A stretch of 13,443 nucleotides of DNA from assembly GCA_035688265.1 (NCBI GenBank), contig DASSNE010000032.1, forward strand, positions 1-13,443, read 5' to 3'. Shown here in pieces: positions 6,330-13,443 of the stretch. Below the pieces are notes generated by a model. The model was not told where the DNA came from. It was given only the letters and a program-made list of their open reading frames with translations, and did no database searches. This DNA comes from DASSBR01 sp035688265. Lineage in GTDB: Bacteria; Pseudomonadota; Gammaproteobacteria; Natronospirales; DASSBR01. The stretch's first letter is position 1. Each line of letters starts with the position of its first letter. A program made the translations under genes and the position numbers.

Positions 6330-7751
6330 TCACGACTCGACGTGAGTCTGTTTGCGCAGGTGAGAGGGCGGGATCGACAACGCCTCGCGGTACTTGGCGA
6401 CCGTGCGGCGTGCGACGTCCACTCCCTGGTTCTTCAGAACCGCGCTGATGCGGCTGTCGCTTAGCGGTTTGGCGGCGTTTTCGTCCGCGATCAGCTTGCG
6501 GATCATCGCCCGGATGGCCGTGGCCGAATGGTCCTCCATGGCGCCATTCGATACGGCATTCGAGAAGAAATAACGGAATTCGAGCATGCCGCGCGGCGTC
6601 GCCATGACCTTGTTGGCGCACACGCGCGACACGGTGGATTCATGCATCTTGAGGCGCTCGGCGATGCTTTTGAGGCCGAGTGGCTTCATCGCTTCTTCGC
6701 CGAAGTCGAAGAAGTCCTGCTGGTGCGCAACGATCGCGCCGGCGACGCGGAGCAGGGTTTCGCTGCGCATTTTGATGCTGCGCAACAGCCAGCGCGCTTC
6801 GTCGAGCTGCTGGCGCAACGCGGCCTGGCTGCCATCGCCGCGGCTGTCGCGCACGCATCGTTCGTACAACGGGTTGATTCTCAGGCGGGGCGCGCTGTCC
6901 GGATTCATCCGGCACTGCCAGTGGCCGTCACGGCGCTCGACCAGCACGTCCGGCACAAGGTAGTCGGCGGTCGTGCCGCCGGCCGCGGCGCCCGGGCACG
7001 GGTCGAGGCTGTGGATCAGCGCGGTGGCGGCGGCGAAGGTCGCGTCGTCGAGTTCGAGTTCGTCCTGGATTTGCCGGCGCCGACCGGCGCCCAGTGCTTC
7101 GAGGTATTTCGCGGCGATGGCCAGTGCGGCGGCCTTGCCCGGGGTCGTGGCGGCGCAGGCGGCAAGCTGCACGCTGAGGCATTCCGCCAGCGACCGTGCG
7201 CCGACGCCGAGCGGGTCGAAGGCCTGGATGCGGTGCAGCACGGCTTCGACCTCGGCCGGCCCGACGGAGACGTCCGGCTTGAGGCCCGTGGCGATGTCGG
7301 CGAGATCGGCGCGGAGATAACCGTTGTCGTCGATGCTGTCGATGAGGGCCGAGCCGATGGCGAAGTCGTCCTCGGACATCGGCGAGAGGCGCAACTGCCA
7401 GAGCAGGTAGTCCTGCAGCGACTCCTCGCTCGCGGCGGCGCGGTCGCGCCAGGCGTCGGGATCGCCCGACCAGCCGTCCCCACCACCGGCGAAATCGGGC
7501 ATGTCCAGGTCGAGGCCGCCATCGTCCTGGTGTTCCGCGGGCTCGGCGTCGGCCTCAATCCTGTCGGGCTCGCCGTCGGCGCCGTCCGGGCCGGATTCGA
7601 CCGGCTCCAGCATGACGTTGCCGGCCAGCACCTCGTTCACATTTTCCTGCAGTTCGAGCGCCGAAAACTGCAGCAGCTTGAGCGCCTGACGCAACTGCGG
7701 CGTCATCGTCAGCTGCTGGCCGAGGCCCAGTTGCAGACCCGGTTTGATCAT
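6330..7751 (-). CDS. rpoN: RNA polymerase sigma-54 factor
   Basis: 473 residues, full length for RpoN, which directs polymerase to -24/-12 promoters that need AAA+ enhancer-binding activators. Region I starts MIKPGLQLGLGQQLTMTPQLRQALKLLQFS with the Gln/Leu-rich activator-contact pattern. An acidic region II follows at about 50-110 (EPVESGPDGADGEPDRIEAD and onward). The core-binding domain, a helix-turn-helix and the C-terminal RpoN box ARRTVAKYRE (447-456), which reads the -24 element, complete the protein. It is 64 nt downstream of lptB, the largest gap in the cluster, so a separate promoter is possible; I see no confident one and no Shine-Dalgarno before the ATG at 7751. hpf follows 15 nt later. 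Confidence 0.97.
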   Translation of the reverse strand: MIKPGLQLGLGQQLTMTPQLRQALKLLQFSALELQENVNEVLAGNVMLEPVESGPDGADGEPDRIEADAEPAEHQDDGGLDLDMPDFAGGGDGWSGDPDAWRDRAAASEESLQDYLLWQLRLSPMSEDDFAIGSALIDSIDDNGYLRADLADIATGLKPDVSVGPAEVEAVLHRIQAFDPLGVGARSLAECLSVQLAACAATTPGKAAALAIAAKYLEALGAGRRRQIQDELELDDATFAAATALIHSLDPCPGAAAGGTTADYLVPDVLVERRDGHWQCRMNPDSAPRLRINPLYERCVRDSRGDGSQAALRQQLDEARWLLRSIKMRSETLLRVAGAIVAHQQDFFDFGEEAMKPLGLKSIAERLKMHESTVSRVCANKVMATPRGMLEFRYFFSNAVSNGAMEDHSATAIRAMIRKLIADENAAKPLSDSRISAVLKNQGVDVARRTVAKYREALSIPPSHLRKQTHVES

Positions 7752-7815
7752 GGTTCTAGTTTACTGCCTCGCCTCCGAACCGGCCACAGCGGGGATGACC
7801 CCACCCGGGACCGCC

Positions 7816-8538
7816 TCAAAGCCGAAAATCCTCGCCCAGGTAGACCTCGCGGACGCGCCGGTCCTCGAGCACCGCCTCCGGCGTCCCCGCCGCGATCACC
7901 TGCCCTTCACTTAATATATAGGCGCGCGAGCAGATGCCAAGCGTCTCGCGGACATTGTGGTCGGTGATCAGCACGCCGATATTGCGCTGCTGCAGGTGAT
8001 CGATGATCCGGCGGATGTCGATGACCGAGATCGGGTCGACGCCGGCGAACGGCTCGTCGAGCAGGATGAAGCGCGGTTCGGCGGCCAGCGCCCGGGCGAT
8101 TTCGACGCGGCGGCGCTCGCCGCCCGACAGGCTGATGCCGAGGCTGTCGCGGATATGGCTGATGTGCAGTTCCTCGAGCAGCTCGTCCAGCGCGGGCCCG
8201 CGCTCGCTGCGTTTCAAGTCGCGGCGGGTCTCGAGGATCGCGGTGATATTCTCGGCCACCGTCAGCTTGCGGAATACTGAAGCTTCCTGCGGCAGGTAGC
8301 CCAGCCCGAGGCGCGCCCGGGCGTGGACCGGCAGCTTCGTGATGTCGCGGCCGTCGATATGAATCGTGCCGCCGTCGGACGGGATCAGCCCGACGATCAT
8401 GTAGAATGAGGTCGTCTTGCCGGCGCCGTTCGGCCCCAGCAGACCCACGACTTCGCCGCTTTCCACCTGCAGCGAGACGTCCTTGACGACCTCGCGCTTG
8501 CGATAGCGCTTGAGCAGCCCGTCAGCGGCCAGCTTCAT
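7816..8538 (-). CDS. lptB: LPS export ABC transporter ATP-binding protein LptB
   Basis: 240 residues, the cytoplasmic ATPase of the LptB2FG complex that extracts LPS from the inner membrane and pushes it along the LptC-A-D bridge. Walker A is GPNGAGKT (35-42), the signature LSGGERRR starts at 137, Walker B is FILLDEP with Asp161/Glu162, and the switch His194 is in ITDHNVRETL. YLPQEASVFRKLTV and the end EDRRVREVYLGEDFRL are typical of LptB. The start at 8538 is chosen because MKLAADGLLKRY is the normal N-terminus and ATGA overlaps the lptA stop; the longer open frame upstream reads through lptA in another frame. lptF and lptG are not in this window. Confidence 0.97.
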   Translation of the reverse strand: MKLAADGLLKRYRKREVVKDVSLQVESGEVVGLLGPNGAGKTTSFYMIVGLIPSDGGTIHIDGRDITKLPVHARARLGLGYLPQEASVFRKLTVAENITAILETRRDLKRSERGPALDELLEELHISHIRDSLGISLSGGERRRVEIARALAAEPRFILLDEPFAGVDPISVIDIRRIIDHLQQRNIGVLITDHNVRETLGICSRAYILSEGQVIAAGTPEAVLEDRRVREVYLGEDFRL

Positions 8539-9080
8539 TGGTGGCCGGAACCGTTGTCTTTGGGCGGAATGACGATGTGCACGCGGCCTTTCTTCTGCTT
8601 CGCGCGGTGCGCGACGACCTTGCCGGCCTGCGTGTTGTAGCGGATGTAGTTCGCCGTAATCAGCTGGCCGCCCTGGTCCACGCGGGCATTGTCGATCAAT
8701 TCCACGGTGCTCGTGTCGGTGTCGTAATGAATCTCGCGCGCGTGGCCATGCACGGGCTTGGCGTCTTCCTTGGCCTGGTAAAAGGTCGCCGGTCTGCCGA
8801 CGATTACCGCCTTCTTGAGCTTGCCGTTTTTGAGCGTTAGCGTCGCCTGGTCGGCCGTAATGCGGATGCTGCCCTGGGTGATGACGACGTGGCCGGTATA
8901 GACGCTCGTGCCGTTGTCGCCGTTGGCCGAGCCGGTATGGTCCCAGCGGTCGGCGGAGATTTTGATTGGCTGCTTCGCATCGGATTTGAGCGCCCACGCC
9001 GGCCGCGGCAGCGCCCAGGCGCAGAGACAGACAACCAGCAAGCCGAGGAGTTTGAGTTGCGTCGTGCGATCAGTGCGCAT
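8535..9080 (-). CDS. lptA: LPS transport periplasmic protein LptA
   Basis: 181 residues, the periplasmic OstA/LptA beta-jellyroll protein that oligomerises into the bridge carrying LPS between LptC and LptD. A cleavable signal peptide covers about 1-30 (hydrophobic LKLLGLLVVCLCAWALP, then AWA before LKSD). The mature part has KQPIKISADRWDH, YTGHVVITQGSIRITADQATL and a later HYDTDTSTVELIDNARVDQ, the OstA pattern. The C-terminal tail is basic (RAKQKKGRVHIVIPPKDNG). It overlaps lptC by 11 nt and lptB by 4 nt, indicating tight coupling. Confidence 0.93.
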   Translation of the reverse strand: MRTDRTTQLKLLGLLVVCLCAWALPRPAWALKSDAKQPIKISADRWDHTGSANGDNGTSVYTGHVVITQGSIRITADQATLTLKNGKLKKAVIVGRPATFYQAKEDAKPVHGHAREIHYDTDTSTVELIDNARVDQGGQLITANYIRYNTQAGKVVAHRAKQKKGRVHIVIPPKDNGSGHQ

Positions 9081-9627
9081 AAACCCCCCGTACAGCGGAT
9101 TTCAACCTCATATGGTTCTGCTGCATGTCGATCACCATCCCCACAGCGTGCACGTGGCTCGGGCCCTGCACAATCCGGACCGGATCGGCGGTGCGCGCCT
9201 CGCGCTTCTTCGTGTACAAGTCGAGCGTCGGCGCGAAAACCTTCAGTAGCTCGCCGTTTTGCGCCGGATGCGTCACAACAACGTCCCCACGCAAATGCAC
9301 GATGTCGCCGCCGGCGGGAATGGTACCGTGCCGGGCAGTCACGTGCCACGGCGCTGCCGGATCGGCCGGGGAGTACCAGGTGAAGCGCGGGGCGGTGAGA
9401 TCGACGCTGCCATCGTCGGGATGATGCGTGACCGTATCCGCCAGCAGCTTGTATTCGAGCTTTCCGGCGGTGTCCATCTGCGTGATCGTCGCGCCCTTGA
9501 ACCAGTAGTCCGGCGCGTGGCTCACGGCCTGCGTCGGCGCCTGCGCCGACGGGCTGATGTGGCGCAGCAACCAGTAGGTGCCGCCGGCCAGCACGGCCAG
9601 CAGGACGAGCGTCAGCCAGAGCCGCAT
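9070..9627 (-). CDS. lptC: LPS export ABC transporter periplasmic protein LptC
   Basis: 185 residues, a bitopic inner-membrane protein that receives LPS from LptB2FG and passes it to LptA. One N-terminal membrane helix (about 3-20, LWLTLVLLAVLAGGTYWLL) is followed by a periplasmic domain with DYWFKGATITQMDTAGKLEY, ending in an LptC-type VIDMQQNHMRLKSAVRGVYA. The start at 9627 is selected because the membrane helix begins right after MR; the frame continues 18 codons further but would overlap kdsC. It is 7 nt downstream of kdsC and overlaps lptA by 11 nt. The sequence is divergent, as is usual for LptC, but the position is decisive. Confidence 0.93.
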   Translation of the reverse strand: MRLWLTLVLLAVLAGGTYWLLRHISPSAQAPTQAVSHAPDYWFKGATITQMDTAGKLEYKLLADTVTHHPDDGSVDLTAPRFTWYSPADPAAPWHVTARHGTIPAGGDIVHLRGDVVVTHPAQNGELLKVFAPTLDLYTKKREARTADPVRIVQGPSHVHAVGMVIDMQQNHMRLKSAVRGVYAH

Positions 9628-9634
9628 AGGCCGG

Positions 9635-10126
9635 TCAGCGCGCCGAAAGCAGCAGGTCCGCCACGTCGCGTACCGCGCCATAACCGCCGCGGGCGGGCGT
9701 CACCCAGTGTGCGGCATGGCGGATGTCGGGATGCGCGTTGGCGACCGCGATCGCCAGGCCCGCCGCCTGCAGCAGCGGCAGGTCCGGCAGGTCGTCGCCC
9801 ACCGCGGCACAGTCGGCCGCGTCAAGCTCGTAGCGGGCCAGCAATTCGTTGAATACCGGCAGCTTGTCGGAACGGTTCTGCACCACGTCGCCGACGCCGA
9901 GTTCGGCCATGCGGCGGGTGACGGCCACGGACTCGCGCCCGGAAATGACGGCGGTGCGGAGGCCGGCTGCGTGCAGCAGCTTGATGCCGTGACCGTCGCG
10001 GGTGTGAAACGCCTTCAGTTCGAGGTCGCCGGGACCGTAATAAAAGCGGCCGTCGGTGAAGACGCCGTCGACGTCGAACACCACGAACTTGATGCGCGCC
10101 GCGCGCCTTGCCAGCTCAGCGTCCAT
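9635..10126 (-). CDS. kdsC: 3-deoxy-D-manno-octulosonate 8-phosphate phosphatase KdsC
   Basis: 163 residues, a HAD-superfamily phosphatase that removes phosphate from Kdo 8-phosphate to give Kdo, the LPS inner-core sugar. The HAD motif I is FDVDGVFTDG, with Asp18 the nucleophile and Asp20 the acid/base. ISGRES (about 61-66) is motif II, NRSDKLP gives the motif III Lys88, and VGDDLPD (Asp111/Asp112) is motif IV. The absence of a cap domain fits the tetrameric C0-type KdsC. The start at 10126 shares one base with the kdsD stop (TGATG), a coupling arrangement. In this reading frame a much longer open stretch continues upstream across kdsD, but it is a high-GC artefact. Confidence 0.96.
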   Translation of the reverse strand: MDAELARRAARIKFVVFDVDGVFTDGRFYYGPGDLELKAFHTRDGHGIKLLHAAGLRTAVISGRESVAVTRRMAELGVGDVVQNRSDKLPVFNELLARYELDAADCAAVGDDLPDLPLLQAAGLAIAVANAHPDIRHAAHWVTPARGGYGAVRDVADLLLSAR

Positions 10127-11121
10127 CAAACCACGCCCGCGCGCAGCAGGTCGTGCATGTGCAGGACACCGGTAAGCCTGCCGTCGGGATCGGTAACCAG
10201 CAGCACCGTGATCTTGTGCTGCTGCATCAGCTTGACGGCCTCGCCGGCGAGTGTATCGGCGGCGATCGTCTTGCCGCCCGGCGTCATCACGTCGCGAATC
10301 GGCGTCGTATGCACATCGGCGCCGCGGTCGAGCGTCCGCCTGAGGTCGCCGTCGGTGTAGACGCCGAGGACGTGGAAATCGGCATCGACGATCGCAGTCA
10401 TGCCAAGGCCTTTCTGCGTCATTTCGAGCAGCGCCCGGCTGAGCGGAACGTCGGCCGCCACGGCGGGAATCTCGTCGTTCGTGTGCATCAGGTCGCCCGC
10501 GTGCAGCAGCAGCCGCCGGCCGAGCGTGCCGCCGGGATGGGAGCGGGCGAAATCCTGTTCGGTAAAGCCGCGGCTTTCGAGCAGCGCGATCGCCAGCGCA
10601 TCGCCCATCGCCAGCGCCGCCGTCGTGCTCGCGGTCGGGGCCAGGTTGAGCGGGCAGGCTTCCTCGGCGACGCTGACGTCGAGGTTGACATCGGCCGCCG
10701 TGGCGAGCGTCGAATCCGGCTTGCCGGTCAGCGTGACCAGCGGTACGCCGAGACGCTTGATCAGCGGCAGCAGCGTCACCAGTTCCTGCGTCTCGCCCGA
10801 GTTCGACAGTGTCAGTACCACGTCGTCGCCGGTGATCATGCCGAGATCGCCATGGCTCGCTTCGCCAGGATGCACGAAGAACGCCGGCGTACCGGTGCTC
10901 GCGAGCGTCGCCGCGATCTTGCTCGCGACGTGGCCGGACTTGCCCATGCCGCTGACGACAATGCGGCCGCGGCAGGCCAGGCACAGGCGGCAAGCCTCCG
11001 CGAAGTCGTCGCCCAGCCGCGCGGCCAGTGCGCCGACGGCCGCCGCTTCGACTTCGAGCACGCGCCGCGCGCGCGTTACCGCCGCCGTCGCGTCGAAGGA
11101 CTGGGAGGGGGAATCGATCAT
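10126..11121 (-). CDS. kdsD: D-arabinose 5-phosphate isomerase KdsD
   Basis: 331 residues, which interconverts ribulose 5-phosphate and arabinose 5-phosphate, the first step toward Kdo. An N-terminal SIS domain (about 40-180) has VSGMGKSGHVASKIAATLAS with Lys61 (E. coli Lys59), HPGEASHGDLGMI and LSNSGETQELV. Two CBS domains follow (about 210-265 and 275-331), including MTAIVDADFHVLGVYTDGDLRR and the end LTGVLHMHDLLRAGVV. The length is close to the E. coli protein. It is the first gene of the minus-strand cluster and faces ibaG across a 121-bp divergent region. No clear Shine-Dalgarno precedes the ATG at 11121. This is the SIS-plus-CBS form rather than a short single-domain variant. Confidence 0.96.
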   Translation of the reverse strand: MIDSPSQSFDATAAVTRARRVLEVEAAAVGALAARLGDDFAEACRLCLACRGRIVVSGMGKSGHVASKIAATLASTGTPAFFVHPGEASHGDLGMITGDDVVLTLSNSGETQELVTLLPLIKRLGVPLVTLTGKPDSTLATAADVNLDVSVAEEACPLNLAPTASTTAALAMGDALAIALLESRGFTEQDFARSHPGGTLGRRLLLHAGDLMHTNDEIPAVAADVPLSRALLEMTQKGLGMTAIVDADFHVLGVYTDGDLRRTLDRGADVHTTPIRDVMTPGGKTIAADTLAGEAVKLMQQHKITVLLVTDPDGRLTGVLHMHDLLRAGVV

Positions 11122-11242
11122 CGCGCAGAGGATACCGGAATACCCCTGGACGGGCCATAACCGGTGCTTCGGCAGCGGGACGGGACGTAAGACTGAAATA
11201 TCTATAAAATAGCCGGCTTCCCCAGGACAACGGACAAACCGA
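11122..11242. promoter_or_regulatory. Divergent promoter region between kdsD and ibaG-murA
   Basis: 121 bp between two divergent start codons. It carries an AT-rich core at 11196-11211 (AAATATCTATAAAATA) in otherwise GC-rich sequence. On the plus strand TATAAA (11203-11208) or TAAAAT (11205-11210) is a good sigma-70 -10 candidate, about 32-40 nt before the ibaG ATG, but no TTGACA-like -35 is seen at 16-18 nt. The minus-strand promoter for kdsD must lie here too; no confident hexamers were found. Kdo synthesis and murA expression could be coupled through this shared region. Confidence 0.5.
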
Positions 11243-11482
11243 ATGGACGCCGCTCAAGTCAAACGGCTGATCGAGGAGGCGCTGCCCGCTGCCGAAGTGG
11301 CGGTCGAGAGCCCGGACAACACGCATTTCACCGCGGTGATCGTGGCTCCCGATTTCGACGGCAAGAGCCGCATCGCGCGCCACCAGCTGGTTTACGCCGC
11401 GCTGGGCGGACGCGTGGGCGGCGAGATTCACGCGCTGTCGATGCAGACTTTCACGCCGGCCGAGTACCGCGATCTTGGATAA
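11243..11482 (+). CDS. ibaG: BolA-family protein IbaG
   Basis: 79 residues, the short BolA-like protein always found next to murA in gammaproteobacteria. IbaG pairs with monothiol glutaredoxin around a [2Fe-2S] cluster and is linked to iron-sulphur handling and acid or envelope stress. The class II KH-like fold is visible as MDAAQVKRLIEEALPAAEVA, the loop NTHFTAVIVAPDF, ARHQLVYAALGG, and the signature EIHALSMQTFTPAEY with conserved His63. The start at 11243 is the only sensible ATG, with a weak upstream CGGA/AGGA. The last 8 nt overlap the murA start, so the two genes are co-transcribed and probably coupled. Confidence 0.94.
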   Translation: MDAAQVKRLIEEALPAAEVAVESPDNTHFTAVIVAPDFDGKSRIARHQLVYAALGGRVGGEIHALSMQTFTPAEYRDLG

Positions 11483-12734
11483 GTTATTGATTCAGGGCGG
11501 CCGCCGCCTTGAAGGGGAGATCCGGATTTCCGGCGCGAAGAACGCGACGCTGCCGATCCTGGCAGCGACCTTGCTGGCCGACAGCCCGATGACGGTCGGC
11601 AACGTGCCGCATCTGCACGATGTCACGACGACGATCGAACTGCTTGGCCGGATGGGCGTCGGCCTGACGATCGACGAGCGCCTGCGCATCGAGGCGGACG
11701 CCAACACGATCCGCGAGCTGTACGCACCGTACGAACTGGTCAAGACGATGCGCGCGTCGATTCTCGTGCTCGGGCCGCTGCTGGCGCGTCACGGCCGCGC
11801 GGATGTGTCGATGCCCGGCGGCTGCGCGATCGGCACCCGGCCGGTCAACCTGCACATCGCGGGGCTCGAGGCGATGGGCGCGGACATCACCGTCGACAGC
11901 GGTTACATTCGCGCCAAGGCCGACCGGCTGCGCGGAGCCCACCTGGTCATGGACCTGGTGTCCGTCACCGGCACCGAGAACCTGATGATGGCCGCGGCGC
12001 TCGCCGACGGCGTGACGACGATTGAAAACGCCGCGCGCGAGCCGGAAGTCGTCGACCTGGCCAACTGCCTGAACCAGATGGGCGCAAAGGTCCGCGGCGC
12101 CGGCACCGGTACGCTCACGATCGAGGGCGTCGAGAAGCTGCACGGCACCGATTACAACGTGCTGCCGGACCGGATCGAAACCGGGACTTATTTGGTGGCC
12201 GCGGCGCTGACCGGCGGTCACGTGCGCCTGCGCGATACGCGCCCCGAATTGCTGGACGCAGTGATCGGGAAGCTGCGCGAGGCGGGCGCCGACATTCATT
12301 GCGGCGACGACTGGATCGAACTGGACATGCACGGCCAGCGCGCGAAGGCGGTGGACCTGCGCACGGCGCCGTACCCGGCATTCCCGACCGACATGCAGGC
12401 GCAGTTCACGGCGCTCAACGTGGTCGCGGAAGGCTCCGGCACCATCACCGAAACCGTGTTCGAAAACCGCTTCATGCACGTGCTCGAGATGCAGCGCATG
12501 GGCGCGGATATCCGCCTGGAAGGCAACACGGCGATCAGCCGCGGCGTCGACAACCTGACCGCCGCACCGGTCATGGCGACGGACCTGCGCGCCTCGGCAA
12601 GCCTGGTACTGGCAGGCCTGGTCGCCGACGGCGAAACCATGGTCGAGCGTATCTACCACATCGACCGCGGCTATGAATGCATCGAGGAAAAGCTCCAGCA
12701 ACTGGGCGCGAAGATCCGGCGGGTGCCGGATTGA
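11475..12734 (+). CDS. murA: UDP-N-acetylglucosamine 1-carboxyvinyltransferase MurA
   Basis: 419 residues, the cytoplasmic enzyme transferring enolpyruvate from PEP to UDP-GlcNAc, first committed step of peptidoglycan synthesis and the fosfomycin target. Lys22/Asn23 in GAKNATLPIL bind PEP. The active-site loop GGCAIGTRPVNLH contains Cys117 (E. coli Cys115), so the enzyme is of the Cys, fosfomycin-sensitive type. Asp306 in FPTDMQAQ matches the catalytic base Asp305. The start is TTG at 11475, giving the family-typical MDKLLIQGG; it overlaps the end of ibaG by 8 nt and lacks a strong ribosome binding site, which suggests translational coupling to ibaG. The C-terminus LQQLGAKIRRVPD is complete. 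Confidence 0.97.
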   Translation: MDKLLIQGGRRLEGEIRISGAKNATLPILAATLLADSPMTVGNVPHLHDVTTTIELLGRMGVGLTIDERLRIEADANTIRELYAPYELVKTMRASILVLGPLLARHGRADVSMPGGCAIGTRPVNLHIAGLEAMGADITVDSGYIRAKADRLRGAHLVMDLVSVTGTENLMMAAALADGVTTIENAAREPEVVDLANCLNQMGAKVRGAGTGTLTIEGVEKLHGTDYNVLPDRIETGTYLVAAALTGGHVRLRDTRPELLDAVIGKLREAGADIHCGDDWIELDMHGQRAKAVDLRTAPYPAFPTDMQAQFTALNVVAEGSGTITETVFENRFMHVLEMQRMGADIRLEGNTAISRGVDNLTAAPVMATDLRASASLVLAGLVADGETMVERIYHIDRGYECIEEKLQQLGAKIRRVPD

Positions 12735-12764
12735 CTTAAACAGGCTGTGACGCTCGAGTTATGC

Positions 12765-13373
12765 ATGCGACGGTTAATTTGCCTTACCGTTGTGGTTGCC
12801 CTAGGGGCTGCGGTCCTCGTTGCGTGTGGTGTGAGAAGTAGCGAAGCTATATATAGAAAGCCTCCGGCTGGCGTTGTCGCGTACGGAAGTGGGCTAAAGC
12901 CCGTCAATCCGGATGCCTTTTCTGTTAATCCGAATCGCTATCCAAAATTCCGAAGCTTGAAAGACTTCAAGCCGCCGCCTGCGCAAAACTGCCGGATTGA
13001 TGAATGTCCTGATTTTCCAGTGACAAAGATACTTTCTTCTGATATATGGCGTGTAACCCACGTTTTTCGCCATCATTATTTGATCGAGTCTCGTACCTAC
13101 AACAAGCGAGAATGTCGGTACCTTGCCAAGTATGGTAGCGGTTACGCCCAAATAAGTATCTTTAACAAGTGCGGAACCGATTCCAGCTACGCGATCTATA
13201 TAACCAGCGGAGGGATAGTTTCTGGAGGATGGGAGCTCTTACCTAGTGCCTCTTTGGTGTTTTCCGCACGCTATATGTACCTCAGCTTTGATCCCGATAA
13301 AAACATCGGTTGGCCCAAGGGTCAAGTCTTTTATCCCATCCAGGATTCAGACACAGGTGACAGCAAGGACTAG
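12765..13373 (+). CDS. Putative lipoprotein of unknown function
   Basis: 202 residues from the ATG at 12765; I do not recognise the family. The N-terminus MRRLICLTVVVALGAAVLVACG is a lipoprotein signal peptide with lipobox LVAC and lipidated Cys21. Gly follows the Cys, and no Asp at +2 suggests outer-membrane sorting. The mature part has four cysteines (QNCRIDECPD, KRECRYL, NKCGTD), which could form two disulphides in the periplasm, and an aromatic-rich C-terminal half. An upstream in-frame GTG at 12747 would add MTLELC before the signal and is less likely. It lies 30 nt after murA, but its base composition is much lower in GC (a 60-nt sample at 13021-13080 is 37% against 68% in a murA sample), suggesting acquisition by transfer. 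A tandem repeat starts directly after its TAG stop. Confidence 0.7.
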   Translation: MRRLICLTVVVALGAAVLVACGVRSSEAIYRKPPAGVVAYGSGLKPVNPDAFSVNPNRYPKFRSLKDFKPPPAQNCRIDECPDFPVTKILSSDIWRVTHVFRHHYLIESRTYNKRECRYLAKYGSGYAQISIFNKCGTDSSYAIYITSGGIVSGGWELLPSASLVFSARYMYLSFDPDKNIGWPKGQVFYPIQDSDTGDSKD

Positions 13374-13374
13374 G

Positions 13375-13414
13375 AATAGGAGGAATAGGGGTCGAATAGG
13401 AGGAATAGGGGTCG
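13375..13414 (+). repeat. Perfect tandem direct repeat, 2 x 20 bp
   Basis: The unit aataggaggaataggggtcg occurs at 13375-13394 and again, identically, at 13395-13414. It starts one base after the lipoprotein stop codon. Each unit itself contains two AATAGG cores. The AATAGGGGTC string resembles the sequence often found at the ends of REP-associated tyrosine transposase (RAYT) or REP-type elements in Gammaproteobacteria, but no transposase is in the window, so this identity is an inference. Confidence 0.85.
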
Positions 13415-13443
13415 CAGCTTGATCTTGCACTCAACTCAGACGG

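Noticed and set aside
7752..7815. Possible terminator or promoter between lptB and rpoN
   Set aside because: Only a 4-bp GGGG/CCCC stem (7791-7802) without a T-tract, and no convincing -35/-10 pair, so no feature is claimed in this gap.
6528..7967. Long plus-strand open frame (479 codons) opposite rpoN
   Set aside because: Antisense shadow; the minus strand encodes complete RpoN with the RpoN box, and this frame has no family features.
8539..8997. N-terminal extension of LptB
   Set aside because: It reads lptA in another frame. LptB proteins begin at MKLAADGLLKRY-like sequence, and ATGA overlap supports the start at 8538.
10127..11431. Upstream extension of the kdsC reading frame across kdsD and into ibaG
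   Set aside because: The extension is Arg-rich and out of frame with the well-supported kdsD; KdsC orthologs begin near the ATG at 10126.

Overview
The window looks like the chromosome of a high-GC Gammaproteobacterium (about two thirds G+C in the conserved genes). The evidence is the gene order kdsD-kdsC-lptC-lptA-lptB-rpoN-hpf-ptsN-rapZ on the minus strand, divergent from ibaG-murA on the plus strand. This is the arrangement known around rpoN and murA in E. coli and relatives, but here it lacks mlaFEDCB, hprK and npr. I cannot name the genus from sequence alone.

Layout. Positions 1-141 are the 3' end of a group II intron: the last 22 codons of its maturase, domain V, and domain VI with a bulged A. 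Its inferred 3' splice site lies 27 nt before the GTG start of a penicillin/AHL-acylase-type Ntn hydrolase (169-2640). This gene converges on an orphan ParA-like ATPase (2644-3348, minus), and both genes end inside a heptamer-based inverted repeat (2633-2703). A patatin-like phospholipase (3432-4601, plus) diverges from parA and meets rapZ head-on, the two stop codons forming one TGATCA palindrome. The minus-strand cluster then runs from 11121 down to 4602: Kdo synthesis (kdsD, kdsC), LPS transport (lptC, lptA, lptB), then sigma-54 (rpoN), hibernation factor (hpf), EIIA-Ntr (ptsN) and the RapZ regulator. A strong 12-bp hairpin sits between hpf and ptsN. On the other side of a 121-bp divergent region are ibaG and murA, which overlap; murA starts at TTG.

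How they work together. kdsD/kdsC make Kdo for the LPS inner core, lptABC move LPS to the outer membrane, and murA makes the first committed peptidoglycan precursor, so both strands serve envelope biogenesis. In enterobacteria RapZ tunes GlmS, which makes the amino sugar used by both pathways. rpoN, hpf and ptsN are the usual regulatory passengers of this cluster.

After murA the base composition drops sharply. The last gene (12765-13373) encodes an unrecognised small lipoprotein. The window ends in a perfect tandem 20-bp repeat that may be the edge of a REP/RAYT-type element. I found no CRISPR array, tRNA, rRNA or clear novel multi-gene system. The most unusual parts are the intron/acylase junction, the repeat-derived protein ends at 2633-2703, and the AT-rich lipoprotein island at the right edge.
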